Source: Verrucomicrobiota bacterium (GTDB lineage Bacteria > Verrucomicrobiota > Verrucomicrobiia > Limisphaerales > UBA1096). Taken from it: a DNA stretch of 34,253 bases. The DNA lies in assembly GCA_030747605.1 (NCBI GenBank), contig JASLKL010000009.1:1-34253 (forward strand), given 5' to 3'. Positions 16,910 to 25,612 of this stretch are shown in pieces (within the stretch, counting starts at the first letter, position 1; every line of letters begins with the position of its first letter). A program made the translations under genes and the position numbers. Under the pieces are notes generated by a model that searched no databases, was not told the DNA's origin, and saw nothing but the letters and a program-made list of their open reading frames with translations.

Positions 16910-18424
16910 ATGAACTATCTCTTTTTCATAGTGATACTGCCATTACTGGCAAGTTTGGTTATTAGCTTCATTCCTGGAAGTCAGGTTAAAGCCATTCGCA
17001 ATGTAAGTTTAGGAGTGTCTGGCTTGTCCGCGATACTTTCATTGGTGGCCTTTTGCACTTTTCAAGTTGATGGTGGATTGCAATTTGAAACAAAGTGGGT
17101 TTGGGTTGAGAGTCTCGGGTTGAATTTCCATTTGGGTGCAGATGGAATCAACATTGGAATTATTTTTATGGGTGCAGTTGTGTCATTTGCTGCTGTGTGT
17201 TGCGCTGATGATATTACGTATAGATTTAAGGAATTTTATATTTTGCTGAACATTATGATAGGTGGTGTTCTTGGGGCATTCGCTTCAATGGATTTGTTTT
17301 TCTTTTATTTCTTCCACGAACTCGCCTTGGTGCCAACTTTTATAATGATAGGAGTCTGGGGCAGGGGACAGAACCGGAATTACGCTGCTTACAAAATTAC
17401 ATTGTATCTGAGTTTAGGGGCATTACTTGCCTTAATTGGTTTAATAGGTGTTTATGTTCAGGCAGGTGCTGACTCATTTAGCATTCCTGATTTGATCGCT
17501 AAGGTTAAGGCTCAGCCAATTAATGAGTCTGCACAGCAATGGATATTCCCTCTTTTAATGTTTGGTTTTGGAATTCTGGTTTCACTCTGGCCATTTCATA
17601 CTTGGGCTCCACTCGGTTACGGTACTGCCCCGACTGCGACGGCTATGTTACATGCGGGTGTCCTTAAAAAATTTGGACTATATGGTTTAATTCGTGTTGC
17701 TATACCTATGGCTCCAATTGGGGCTCAATTTTGGCTAGGTATTCTTGCATGGCTGGCATTAGCTAATCTGCTTTTCTGTGGTTTGGTGGCTGTAAGGCAA
17801 AGAGACTTAAACCTTTTAATTGGTAATTCAAGTGTTGCTCATATGGGTTTTATATTTTTGGGAATTGCTAGCCTGAATATCATAGGACTGACGGGTGCAG
17901 TCCTAGTCATGATTGCCCATGGATTACTGGCTGCATTAGCTTTTGGTGTGAGTGGGCATTTGTATCAGCAAAATGGTTCGCTTGATATGTCTCAGATGGG
18001 GGGATTACTTCGTAAAATGCCTTTGGCTGGGACTGCCTTGCTTATGGCAATGATGGCCGGGTGCGGGCTTCCGGGGTTTGCTAATTTTGCTGGAGAGATA
18101 ACTATCTTTTTTGCGGCTTGGTCTGCGGGGTTTAAAGTAATAACTGTCATTGCGGCTTGGAGTGCACTAGTGGTAGGTGGTTTATATATGCTCAGGGCCA
18201 TCCGCAATATTTTGCACGGTGCACAACCTGATGTTTGGAAAAAGACAAGAGATTCAAGCCCCTTGCCTACAACTGCATTCGGTTTGTTGTTGGCATTACT
18301 CTTAGTTTTTGGTTTCGCACCTGGTCTTCTGACCAAAGGGATCGAATTAGAAGTTAAAAAAATTGTGTATTTGGTTAAGCCTGAAATAAATGAGGCTAAG
18401 CAGTTGAGTGTAGTGGCAAAATGA
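16910..18424 (+). CDS. nuoM: NADH-quinone oxidoreductase subunit M (antiporter-like)
   Basis: Second antiporter-like proton-pumping subunit in the membrane arm, 504 residues and about 14 helices. Seen are FFHELALVPTFIMIGVWG with the conserved helix-5 Glu, FHTWAPLGYGTAPTATAMLHAGVLKKFGLYGLIR (the NuoM form of the proton-channel signature), and MGFIFLGIASLN. It is distinguished from NuoL by the GYGTAPTAxAMLHAGVLKK variant and the absence of the lateral-helix extension. Six bases separate its stop from nuoN. Confidence 0.97.
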   Translation: MNYLFFIVILPLLASLVISFIPGSQVKAIRNVSLGVSGLSAILSLVAFCTFQVDGGLQFETKWVWVESLGLNFHLGADGINIGIIFMGAVVSFAAVCCADDITYRFKEFYILLNIMIGGVLGAFASMDLFFFYFFHELALVPTFIMIGVWGRGQNRNYAAYKITLYLSLGALLALIGLIGVYVQAGADSFSIPDLIAKVKAQPINESAQQWIFPLLMFGFGILVSLWPFHTWAPLGYGTAPTATAMLHAGVLKKFGLYGLIRVAIPMAPIGAQFWLGILAWLALANLLFCGLVAVRQRDLNLLIGNSSVAHMGFIFLGIASLNIIGLTGAVLVMIAHGLLAALAFGVSGHLYQQNGSLDMSQMGGLLRKMPLAGTALLMAMMAGCGLPGFANFAGEITIFFAAWSAGFKVITVIAAWSALVVGGLYMLRAIRNILHGAQPDVWKKTRDSSPLPTTAFGLLLALLLVFGFAPGLLTKGIELEVKKIVYLVKPEINEAKQLSVVAK

Positions 18425-18430
18425 TACGTT

Positions 18431-19909
18431 ATGAGTGAACAATTAAAATTTGTGCAGCTTGAAATGATGGTTGTAGCTCTGGGCTTAATTGTCTTGATTG
18501 CCGACCTAGTAATGCCTCCTTCAAAACGGCGTCTTATTGGGCATCTCTCTGCAGTAGCTCTTGGGCTGATTTTTCTTTTTAGTCTGCGTGATAGTTATGT
18601 TGGTTTAATAAACGAGAGTACAGACTTATTTTTTAACTCGCGTTATAAAATTGATGGTCTAGCTATATTTTTTAAGAGGTTCTTTATATTAGCAGCAATA
18701 TTCGTGTTAATATTCGCTGTGGATTTTGCAGACAGGATTCGATCTGGGATTTCAGAATACTATGCATTTATTATTTTTGCATTAGCGGGGATGATGTTTG
18801 CAGCTTCGGCGAACGATTTTAGTATGCTGTTTGTCTCAATCGAATTAATTACAGTTACATTTTACATTCTCGTTAGTTACCAACGACATCGATTGCAATC
18901 TCTTGAAGCTGGTGTAAAGTACTTGATCCTTGGCGCGGTTTCTTCTGCCTTTATGATATATGGAATTGCGCTTGTTTTTGGGGAGGCTGGAAGTTTGAAG
19001 TTTGAAGACATAAACGCCAAGCAGTCAGAATTACTTGGCAGTAAGGTGTTCCTTTTTGGCATGTTATTTTTATTTGCAGGATTGGCATTTAAGATTTCTG
19101 CGTTTCCATTCCAGGTTTGGGCGCCGGATGTTTATCAAGGGGCGCCTACCCCTACTACGGCGTTTTTGTCGCTTGGATCAAAAGCTGCAGGTTTTGTTCT
19201 TTTGATTAGGTTACTTGTTTTTACTATTCCTGATTTAACTCGGGAATGGACAGTTCTATTGATTGGCATTTCTGCTGTAACGATTCTTTATGGGAATCTT
19301 TGTGCATTGCCACAGCGTAACCTTAAGCGGCTTTTGGCATATTCGGGCATTGCAAATGCTGGATATTTGCTTATGGGCATTGTTGCCCAGTCTGAAGATG
19401 GTACAGCAGCAATTCTTTATTATTTAGCTGGTTACCTGTTTGCACTGATGACTGTATTTCTAATAATTAATTTAATTACTAAAGAGGGCGAAGGGGAGGA
19501 TATATCTTGTTTGGAAAACTTAAACAAACGTTCGCCTTTTCTTGCTGCTGCAATGACTTTAGCCGCAATCTCTCTAGCCGGCATACCTCCACTAGCAGGT
19601 TTTTTTGGTAAATTTTTATTGATTAAATCAGTTGCTGTTGAGGCCTTTGGTAACACTGGTTATTTTGTTTTACTCGCAGTAGCAGTCTTTGGTGTTGTGA
19701 TATCTATTTATTATTATTTTGGAATTGTTCGAGCAATTTTTTGGAATCATAAAGCCGATGATAAAACTCCTATTTTTGTTGTGGTCCCAATTCGTTTTGC
19801 ACTGATTTGTTGTTTTGCCGGAATGCTTTATCTCGGGCTGCTTCCAAATAAACCGATGAAGTGGGTTGAATCAGCAGCCGTTTCGTTAATTAAAACAACA
19901 GCAGAATGA
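18431..19909 (+). CDS. nuoN: NADH-quinone oxidoreductase subunit N (antiporter-like), last nuo gene
   Basis: Third antiporter-like membrane subunit of complex I, 492 residues. Signatures are FVSIELITVTFYILVSY, FKISAFPFQVWAPDVYQGAPTPTTAFLSLGSKAAGF (the NuoN-specific form with APDVYxGAPTP and SxxSKAA) and RNLKRLLAYSGIANAGYLLMG. It ends the operon. No GC-rich hairpin with a T-run follows, only AT-rich sequence, so the end of the transcript is not visible. Confidence 0.97.
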   Translation: MSEQLKFVQLEMMVVALGLIVLIADLVMPPSKRRLIGHLSAVALGLIFLFSLRDSYVGLINESTDLFFNSRYKIDGLAIFFKRFFILAAIFVLIFAVDFADRIRSGISEYYAFIIFALAGMMFAASANDFSMLFVSIELITVTFYILVSYQRHRLQSLEAGVKYLILGAVSSAFMIYGIALVFGEAGSLKFEDINAKQSELLGSKVFLFGMLFLFAGLAFKISAFPFQVWAPDVYQGAPTPTTAFLSLGSKAAGFVLLIRLLVFTIPDLTREWTVLLIGISAVTILYGNLCALPQRNLKRLLAYSGIANAGYLLMGIVAQSEDGTAAILYYLAGYLFALMTVFLIINLITKEGEGEDISCLENLNKRSPFLAAAMTLAAISLAGIPPLAGFFGKFLLIKSVAVEAFGNTGYFVLLAVAVFGVVISIYYYFGIVRAIFWNHKADDKTPIFVVVPIRFALICCFAGMLYLGLLPNKPMKWVESAAVSLIKTTAE

Positions 19910-19986
19910 GTCTTTAATAATTTCATATTAAGATCTCAATCAGCTCTATTTTTCATATTTGTATAAATAATAAAATTATATTATAT

Positions 19987-20243
19987 TTACATTCCTGAAG
20001 CAGCCCCAGCTCCAGTTATGACCATTGCAATTACGGCAACAGAAATAGATTCAAGCATTTTTAAAAAATCTTTTCCAGCTACATCCCATCTCATAGCAAC
20101 GTAGACAATCATTGAGATTCCAAGAAGAAGGCTAGCAATTCCCCATCCTATGTTTTCTTTGAAATTATGGATTAATATTCGAATGTTGAATATTACTGCT
20201 GCCAGAAGCCTCCTGCCATTAGTATCATTCCTAGTATTGCCAT
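19987..20243 (-). pseudogene. Small membrane-protein gene with an apparent frameshift
   Basis: On the minus strand an ATG at 20243 opens MAILGMILMAGGFWQQ and stops at 20193. Another frame is open across the same place and continues AAVIFNIRILIHNFKENIGW, GIASLLLGISMIVYVAMRWD and on to GAGAASGM before a stop at 19987. Joined at about 20200, the two frames give one hydrophobic protein of about 85 residues with two or three membrane helices. The second frame has no good start of its own. The overall pattern (short N-terminal helix, a GWG motif, then a W-D-x-A-x-K-x-F-L loop) reminds me of small uncharacterised membrane proteins in related bacteria. It could be a pseudogene, a programmed shift, or a sequencing error in the window. 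Confidence 0.4.
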
Positions 20244-20352
20244 AATCGTAATTATTTACGGGTTGAAAAATAAGTTTTATATATATTTTTTGTTAATAAT
20301 AATTCAGAAACCTAATAAATTTTCGTATTAATTACGGTAATAAATTAATTTC

Positions 20353-20367
20353 ACCGCTTAAAGCGGT
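20353..20367 (-). terminator. Weak hairpin downstream of the aldolase gene
   Basis: The arms ACCGCTT and AAGCGGT flank a single A, so six pairs form with a three-base loop. On the minus strand the hairpin lies 34 bases past the aldolase stop and is followed by GAAATTAATTTATT, which is T-rich but not a run. It may be a weak intrinsic terminator. Confidence 0.3.
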
Positions 20368-20400
20368 ATAATATCTTTGATAGAGAATATTGAAGTGCTT

Positions 20401-21384
20401 CTAAACGTCTGCTGTGCAGGCGTCGTAGAAGTCGAGGAACTTATTTTTGTCTTCTGTGTCGCGGATGCGCATTGCCGCTCTTGGATGCTGATTCAAAATA
20501 CCCGTAACCACATATGGTACTAACGCTCCCCACTCTTTGGTTCGTCGTAATGGCATTATGTGATCTTGTAGTAACTTGAAAATAGGCCTTAAGTCGAATT
20601 TTGGGTTTTTGAGAAAGCCTAAGAGCAGTTCCATTGGGCAGTTCCCGGCACCTCGGCCAAGGCCTAACATGGTGGCATCGATACGATTTGCGCCCTGAAT
20701 TATTGCTTCAATGGTATTTGCAAATGCTAACTGCATATTGTTGTGTGTATGTATTCCAACTTCCTTGCCGGTTGCTTTAGCCATTGCGACATATTTTTTC
20801 ACTAATGCCCGAATCTGCTCGTGATAAAGAGCGCCGTAACTATCGACAACTACAACTGTCTCAACTGGAGTCTCAGCCAGTGTTTCCAAAGCTTTGTCTA
20901 TTTCGGAATCAGCCACAGTGCTAATAGCCATAATATTGCAACAGGTTTCGTATCCTTTGTCATGAGCGTCCTTAATCATATCTACCGCAGTCGGAATTTG
21001 ATGTGCATAAGTAGCTACACGGATGCAATTAAGCACGCTTTGATCGAAAGGTAGGATGTCAGTTTTATAATCTGTTTTGCCTGCATCAGCCATGGCAGTA
21101 AGTTTCAGAGGACTATCGTTTTCCTCAACAATACGCCTAATGTCCTCTTCGTCACAAAATTTCCAATCGCCAAAATCGGCTCTTACAAATTGATCCTTAG
21201 AAGCCTTATATCCCAATTCCATATAGTCGATTCCTGATTCAATACAGGTGTCATATACTGCTTTAACAAAGTTATCCTCAAATTGGTGTGCGTTGATCAA
21301 TCCGCCATCTCGGACGGTGCAGTCCAATACTTTAATCTCAGGGCGAAATGTTACCCAGGGTGCATTTTCTTTTGGTTCACTCAT
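20401..21384 (-). CDS. Aldolase-type TIM-barrel protein of the HMGL-like/DRE-TIM metallolyase superfamily
   Basis: A 327-residue protein of the superfamily that includes HMG-CoA lyase, isopropylmalate synthase and 4-hydroxy-2-oxovalerate aldolase, which make or break C-C bonds next to a carbonyl using a divalent metal. Near the N-terminus is LDCTVRDGG, with the metal ligand and catalytic Arg-Asp of the family (D21, R25, D26). H212 and H214 in HTHNNM are the usual pair of metal-binding histidines, followed by GLGRGAGNCPMELL. No C-terminal regulatory or CoA-specific domain is present, so it is most like the aldolase catalytic domain alone. The substrate is not evident, and neither neighbour helps. 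It is transcribed alone; upstream AAGAGAA is a weak ribosome site. Confidence 0.75.
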   Translation of the reverse strand: MSEPKENAPWVTFRPEIKVLDCTVRDGGLINAHQFEDNFVKAVYDTCIESGIDYMELGYKASKDQFVRADFGDWKFCDEEDIRRIVEENDSPLKLTAMADAGKTDYKTDILPFDQSVLNCIRVATYAHQIPTAVDMIKDAHDKGYETCCNIMAISTVADSEIDKALETLAETPVETVVVVDSYGALYHEQIRALVKKYVAMAKATGKEVGIHTHNNMQLAFANTIEAIIQGANRIDATMLGLGRGAGNCPMELLLGFLKNPKFDLRPIFKLLQDHIMPLRRTKEWGALVPYVVTGILNQHPRAAMRIRDTEDKNKFLDFYDACTADV

Positions 21385-21541
21385 GATGTTCTCTTTCTTG
21401 TCTGTATTTAGTGCGAAAATAGGTTAGTCCGTTCGTGTACACACTTGCTGTCAGGCGAAAAGGGCGGCAAATGTCTTAAAAATGAGGGCAAAAGGAAAGA
21501 GCTAAAAACAGAAAAAGTGTTTTTTTTATCCTGTGGCTAGT

Positions 21542-23143
21542 TTATTTGGCATAAATAGCATTGATCGGGTGTATGTCGAGTATGTTTGGGGAGATGCCGC
21601 CAATTCGATCCGGGTGGTAAATGTTGATACCTACATAAAAGAATAAAGGGAAGATTGGCAATTCTTTGTTTATCAAAATATTCTCTGCTTTTTGAAAAAG
21701 TTCGTATCGTTTGATGGAATCGGTAGTCGTATTTGCTGTTCTAATAATTTGGTCATACTGGTTACTTTTCCAGCCAGTCCTATTGTTGCCGTTTTGGCTC
21801 ATGAACATATCTAGGAATGTGTTTGGGTCATTATAATCGCCAATCCAGCTGCTTCTGGAAATATGATAATCAAGTGCACTTTGTGACGCGAGGTAAACTT
21901 TGTTTTCAGCTTGGCGAAGCTTAATTTTTATCCCCAGATTTTCTTTCCACATCCTTTGTAGTTCAACTGCAATATTACGGTTGAGTTCACTTGAGTTAAA
22001 TAGATATTCGAAATTAGTAGGGAAGCCTTTTCCGTCTGGAAAACCGGCCTCGGCGATAAGCTCTTTTGCTAGTTGTATGTCATGGTTTTGGCCTGTGGGA
22101 GAAATGTATTTACCTGTTCCTGGTGGGACAAAGTGGTTAGCCATGCGCTCGCCACCTTTAGTGTATTTTTCGACTATCTTTCTCTTGTTAATAGATAAGG
22201 ATAAAGCCTTGCGTACGCGACTATCGTCTAGAGGTTTCTGTGTCGTGTTAAATCGTAAGAAGTAGCTACCTAAAAAATCGAATTTATGAAATGTAGGCCT
22301 AGTGCTAAGTGCATCAATTAGTTCTGATGGAATAAGGCTTTTATCCCAAATCACATCAGCCTGATTTGCCTCAAAAAGGTTTATTGCGGTTGATGGGGAT
22401 TCGACGGGAAGAAAATCGACTGTGCTATTTTTAGTATTCGATGCGTCCCAATAATTTTCATTTTTAATTAGGCGAATGCGATCGCGAACATTCCAAAAAT
22501 CGAGCTTATGCGAACCACTAACTGGAAGTGGTTTGCTAAAGCACCATTGATCTCCGTATTGCTCTATGGTTTTTTCGGGGACTACGGCTAGTGTCCAGAA
22601 TGCGCACAACTCGAGGAAGAATGGGGTGGGGCCGGTTAATTCTACACGAACAGTTTTTGCGTCTACAGCTGTTACCCCTAGGAGGGTTAGATCTTTAATT
22701 TTCCCGCTGTTTATTGCTTCAGCATTATTTATGTAAAAAAGCATTCCTGCATAATCGCTAGCGGTAAGAGGATTAACGGCGCGCCTCCAGGAATATACTA
22801 CATCCTGAGATGTAATTGGCTCTCCAGTTGACCATCGGATGTTTTCGCGAAGGTTGAAAGTGTAAGTGGTTCCCTTGTTTGAAATATTCCAGTCTTTTGC
22901 TAAGGCAGGTTCTGCTTGAGCTGTTACAGAGTTAAAGCGTGTGAGTCCTTCAAACATCGCAGAGACAATTCTGCCGTCCGCTTGGCTGGTTATGATTGCA
23001 GGGTCCAGTGCCTCAGGGTCGGGGCCATTAATGACTGTGAAGTCCGCCTTGTTATGCTGCTGAAAGCAGCCGGATTGAGTTAATAGTAATAAGCACAAAA
23101 AAAGTGTCCCCGTAAAATGTGCAGGAACACTTTTGAAAGTCAT
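21542..23143 (-). CDS. Peptide ABC transporter substrate-binding lipoprotein (OppA-like, SBP family 5)
   Basis: Extracytoplasmic solute-binding protein, most similar to oligopeptide-binding OppA. A signal peptide of about 25 residues ends in LLTQSGC, making C26 the probable lipidated residue. The family-5 fold follows from about residue 35: NGPDPEALDPAIITSQADGRI, EGLTRFNS, YTFNLRENIRWSTGEPITSQDVVYSWRR, and in the C-terminal lobe DDSRVRKALSLSINKRKIVE. At 533 residues it is normal for the family. A strong Shine-Dalgarno site (GGAGGT, five bases before ATG) sits in the 13-base gap after secG, so it is the last gene of pgk-tpiA-secG-oppA. No permease or ATPase genes are adjacent; the ligand is inferred from family only. 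Confidence 0.85.
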   Translation of the reverse strand: MTFKSVPAHFTGTLFLCLLLLTQSGCFQQHNKADFTVINGPDPEALDPAIITSQADGRIVSAMFEGLTRFNSVTAQAEPALAKDWNISNKGTTYTFNLRENIRWSTGEPITSQDVVYSWRRAVNPLTASDYAGMLFYINNAEAINSGKIKDLTLLGVTAVDAKTVRVELTGPTPFFLELCAFWTLAVVPEKTIEQYGDQWCFSKPLPVSGSHKLDFWNVRDRIRLIKNENYWDASNTKNSTVDFLPVESPSTAINLFEANQADVIWDKSLIPSELIDALSTRPTFHKFDFLGSYFLRFNTTQKPLDDSRVRKALSLSINKRKIVEKYTKGGERMANHFVPPGTGKYISPTGQNHDIQLAKELIAEAGFPDGKGFPTNFEYLFNSSELNRNIAVELQRMWKENLGIKIKLRQAENKVYLASQSALDYHISRSSWIGDYNDPNTFLDMFMSQNGNNRTGWKSNQYDQIIRTANTTTDSIKRYELFQKAENILINKELPIFPLFFYVGINIYHPDRIGGISPNILDIHPINAIYAK

Positions 23144-23156
23144 AATAGACCTCCGC

Positions 23157-23594
23157 TTATTTGTTTCCTTCGCCTTCTACCGGCTTTTCAGAAGGTGCGG
23201 GATCTGCGGCGGTATTTGAAGGTGTTGGTGTTTCGGTTGTGCTCGAAGGTTCAGTAATAGTGGCATTAGGAATAATAGTGCTGCTGGCACCGTTGACGCT
23301 ATTAGTGCTGGTAATTGATTGCGCTCCTAATCGGCCACTAACTAAGTTCTTGCCGCCAGAGTTGCTGATGACGGCTAACACCATGCAAAGTCCAAGGAAT
23401 AAACTAGCAGAAAATTTTGTAATTCGGGTGAGCATATTTCCTGCTCCTGCTCCCAGTGCCATGTCCAGTGCTCCTCCACCAAAAGCTAGGCCGGACCCTG
23501 ATTCTTTTTTAGGTAGTTGAATCAGAATTAGAAAGACCAGAAAGAAACAGTTTAGGACAAGTATCCATGTTAAAAGAGTAATGAGGATATTCAT
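23157..23594 (-). CDS. secG: Preprotein translocase subunit SecG with extended Ser/Thr/Pro-rich tail
   Basis: Small inner-membrane component of the SecYEG protein-export channel. Two hydrophobic helices are seen, at about residues 4-27 and 58-75. The cytoplasmic loop between them contains KKESGSGLAFGGGALDMALGAGAGNMLTRIT, the SecG hallmark of small residues followed by 'LTR.T'. After the second helix there is a 65-70 residue low-complexity tail rich in Thr, Ser, Pro and Ala, making 145 residues in total, longer than typical SecG. It lies 12 bases after tpiA. Confidence 0.9.
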   Translation of the reverse strand: MNILITLLTWILVLNCFFLVFLILIQLPKKESGSGLAFGGGALDMALGAGAGNMLTRITKFSASLFLGLCMVLAVISNSGGKNLVSGRLGAQSITSTNSVNGASSTIIPNATITEPSSTTETPTPSNTAADPAPSEKPVEGEGNK

Positions 23595-23606
23595 GATTTA
23601 GGTTAG

Positions 23607-24371
23607 TTAAATAGAGTTATTAATTAGTTCAGAAAAGCTTCTCAAATCTAGTGATGCGCCGCCTACGAGTGCGCCGTCTACATCCTTTTGGCTCATTAGT
23701 TCTCTGGCATTATCAGGTTTGACGCTGCCGCCGTATTGGATGCGAACTGTACTAGCTGTTTCGGTATTAAAAATTTCCGATAATAAATTTCGAATGAAAG
23801 CATGAACTTCCTGTGCTTGCTCCGCAGTAGCTGTTTTTCCTGTGCCAATAGCCCAAACTGGCTCGTAGGCGATAACAGTGCCGAGCATTTGCTCTTCGGT
23901 CAAGCCCTCCAAGCTGCCTCGAATTTGAGTATTCACAATGTCTTCGGTTTTACCTGCTTCGCGTTCGTCTAGCTGTTCCCCAACACATACGATTGGTTTA
24001 AGGCCTGCTTCGTGTGCGGTCTTAGACTTGGCGGAGATTAGTTCATTTGATTCACGCTGATATTCGCGGCGTTCGGAGTGACCGAGAATGACATATTTCG
24101 TAGAAAACTCTTTCAGCATTCCAGCGGCAATTTCACCTGTGTGCGCGCCGTAATTATTTTGACTCATGTTTTGGGCACCCAGTCGAATGTTCGAATCGAT
24201 GATGGATTTGGAGACTTCACTTAATGCTGTGAAAGGTGGGCAGATAGCAATATCTACCTCCTTGATATCTTTAAGTTCCCGAACCAATCCGTTGGCTAAG
24301 TCTATAGACTCACTCACGGTTTTGTTCATCTTCCAGTTACCTGCGATGATTAGTTTGCGTTCTTTATCCAT
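23607..24371 (-). CDS. tpiA: Triosephosphate isomerase
   Basis: Glycolytic enzyme interconverting dihydroxyacetone phosphate and glyceraldehyde 3-phosphate in the cytoplasm. All key elements are present over 254 residues: AGNWKMNK (N12 and catalytic K14), GHSERR with the catalytic His, [15 protein letters not shown] with the catalytic Glu and mobile loop 6, and the phosphate-gripping [10 protein letters not shown] and [10 protein letters not shown]. It follows pgk by eight bases with no strong Shine-Dalgarno site, so translational coupling to pgk is likely. Confidence 0.98.
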   Translation of the reverse strand: MDKERKLIIAGNWKMNKTVSESIDLANGLVRELKDIKEVDIAICPPFTALSEVSKSIIDSNIRLGAQNMSQNNYGAHTGEIAAGMLKEFSTKYVILGHSERREYQRESNELISAKSKTAHEAGLKPIVCVGEQLDEREAGKTEDIVNTQIRGSLEGLTEEQMLGTVIAYEPVWAIGTGKTATAEQAQEVHAFIRNLLSEIFNTETASTVRIQYGGSVKPDNARELMSQKDVDGALVGGASLDLRSFSELINNSI

Positions 24372-24379
24372 TCTAAAAA

Positions 24380-25612
24380 TTATTTTTCGGAAAGTGCTGC
24401 TACACCTGGAAGCTCCTTGCCTTCAAGAAATTCAAGGCTTGCTCCACCTCCGGTACTCATGAAGCTGACCTGACCACCAAGGCCGGCTTTGTTTAATGCC
24501 TTAACACTGTCGCCTCCTCCAATAATGCTTTTCGCACCAGAAGCAGTTGATTCACAAACGGAACGAGCTACGGAGAATGTTCCTTCCGAAAAGCGTTGAT
24601 CCTCGAAAATACCCATAGGCCCATTCCATAAGATTGTTTTTGCTTCTTTGATCACCTTACTGAAAACCTCGATTGATTTAGGACCAATATCAACACCTTC
24701 CATATCGTCTGGTATATTTTCATTATCGTTTACGTGATGGTCTCCAAAAGAAAATTTACCATCAATCTCGATAGGTTTCGCTACGATATTATCTGTTGGT
24801 ATAAGGAACTGTACATTGCGTTCTTTAGCCTTATCAAGCGCGGCTTGTGCAACGTCAATTTTATCTCGTTCAACTAGCGATTTTCCAACATTAAGCCCCT
24901 TAGCAAGCTTGAAAGTATAAGCCATTGCTCCACCTATCAAAACAGTGTCAGCCTTTTCTAGTAGTCGATCGATCACCTTTATCTTGTCCGATACTTTGGC
25001 TCCGCCAAGAATCACCACGAATGGTCCTTGAGGAGATTCAAGTTCTTCTCCAAGAAACTGTAATTCGCGATTCATTAATAGTCCGGCAGCACATTGGCCG
25101 CCACGTGAAGCTATAACACTAGCAACACCAGTGGTCGAAGCATGGGCTCGGTGTGCAGCTCCAAAAGCGTCATTCAAATAAATATTGGCATGAGCAGCGA
25201 GCTGTTTTGCAAAACCTAAATCATTCGCTTCTTCTTCAGCATGATAGCGAACATTCTCCAATAACAGTAGATCTCCATTTCTAAGTTTGCTGACTGCTTC
25301 GGTTGCGGTGTCTCCAACACATTGATCACAGAAACTAACATTTTTTCCAATGATTTCAGTTAGCTTTTCGGCAATAGGGCGAAGGCTTAAAGAAGGTACT
25401 CTCTTACCTTTGGGGCGACCTAGATGGGCCGTTAGAATAATTTTTGCACCCTTATCGATTGCCGTCTTAAGAGTTGGCAGTGTTGCCTGAATACGTGTGT
25501 CATCATTTATAACCATCTTTTCGCCCTGTTCTGCCATGGGCACATTGTAGTCTACGCGAATGAGCAGGTGCTTGCCCTGTAGTTCTAAATCGTTGATGGT
25601 GAGTTTTGCCAT
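24380..25612 (-). CDS. pgk: Phosphoglycerate kinase
   Basis: Glycolytic kinase making ATP and 3-phosphoglycerate from 1,3-bisphosphoglycerate and ADP. The full two-domain protein is present (410 residues). Visible motifs are [21 protein letters not shown] and [14 protein letters not shown] in the N-terminal substrate domain, [20 protein letters not shown], and GGGDSVKAL plus the C-terminal [18 protein letters not shown] of the nucleotide domain. The start has a good ribosome site (GGGGGA, five bases before ATG). It is the first gene of the pgk-tpiA-secG-oppA operon; its promoter should lie in the 317-base region shared with carA. Confidence 0.98.
   Translation of the reverse strand: MAKLTINDLELQGKHLLIRVDYNVPMAEQGEKMVINDDTRIQATLPTLKTAIDKGAKIILTAHLGRPKGKRVPSLSLRPIAEKLTEIIGKNVSFCDQCVGDTATEAVSKLRNGDLLLLENVRYHAEEEANDLGFAKQLAAHANIYLNDAFGAAHRAHASTTGVASVIASRGGQCAAGLLMNRELQFLGEELESPQGPFVVILGGAKVSDKIKVIDRLLEKADTVLIGGAMAYTFKLAKGLNVGKSLVERDKIDVAQAALDKAKERNVQFLIPTDNIVAKPIEIDGKFSFGDHHVNDNENIPDDMEGVDIGPKSIEVFSKVIKEAKTILWNGPMGIFEDQRFSEGTFSVARSVCESTASGAKSIIGGGDSVKALNKAGLGGQVSFMSTGGGASLEFLEGKELPGVAALSEK

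Larger units (their letters stand above)
19910..20400. other. AT-rich intergenic region between nuoN and the aldolase gene
   Basis: A 491-base stretch with no intact gene, lying between the ends of convergent nuoN (plus) and the aldolase gene (minus). The middle holds the broken membrane-protein gene described separately. The flanks are strongly AT-rich. A small hairpin at 20353-20367 is the only GC-containing dyad I see, and no further coding or RNA feature is supported. Confidence 0.6.

Noticed and set aside
21435-21442. Palindrome GTGTACAC upstream of the aldolase gene
   Set aside because: Only eight bases, no second copy nearby and no match to an operator I know.
21500-21535. A/T hairpin after the oppA-like gene as a terminator
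   Set aside because: The stem (AAAAACA/TGTTTTT) is almost all A-T and too weak to call.
23161-23520. Plus-strand reading frame over secG
   Set aside because: Mirror of the repetitive secG tail; composition is what the complement of Ser/Thr/Pro codons gives.
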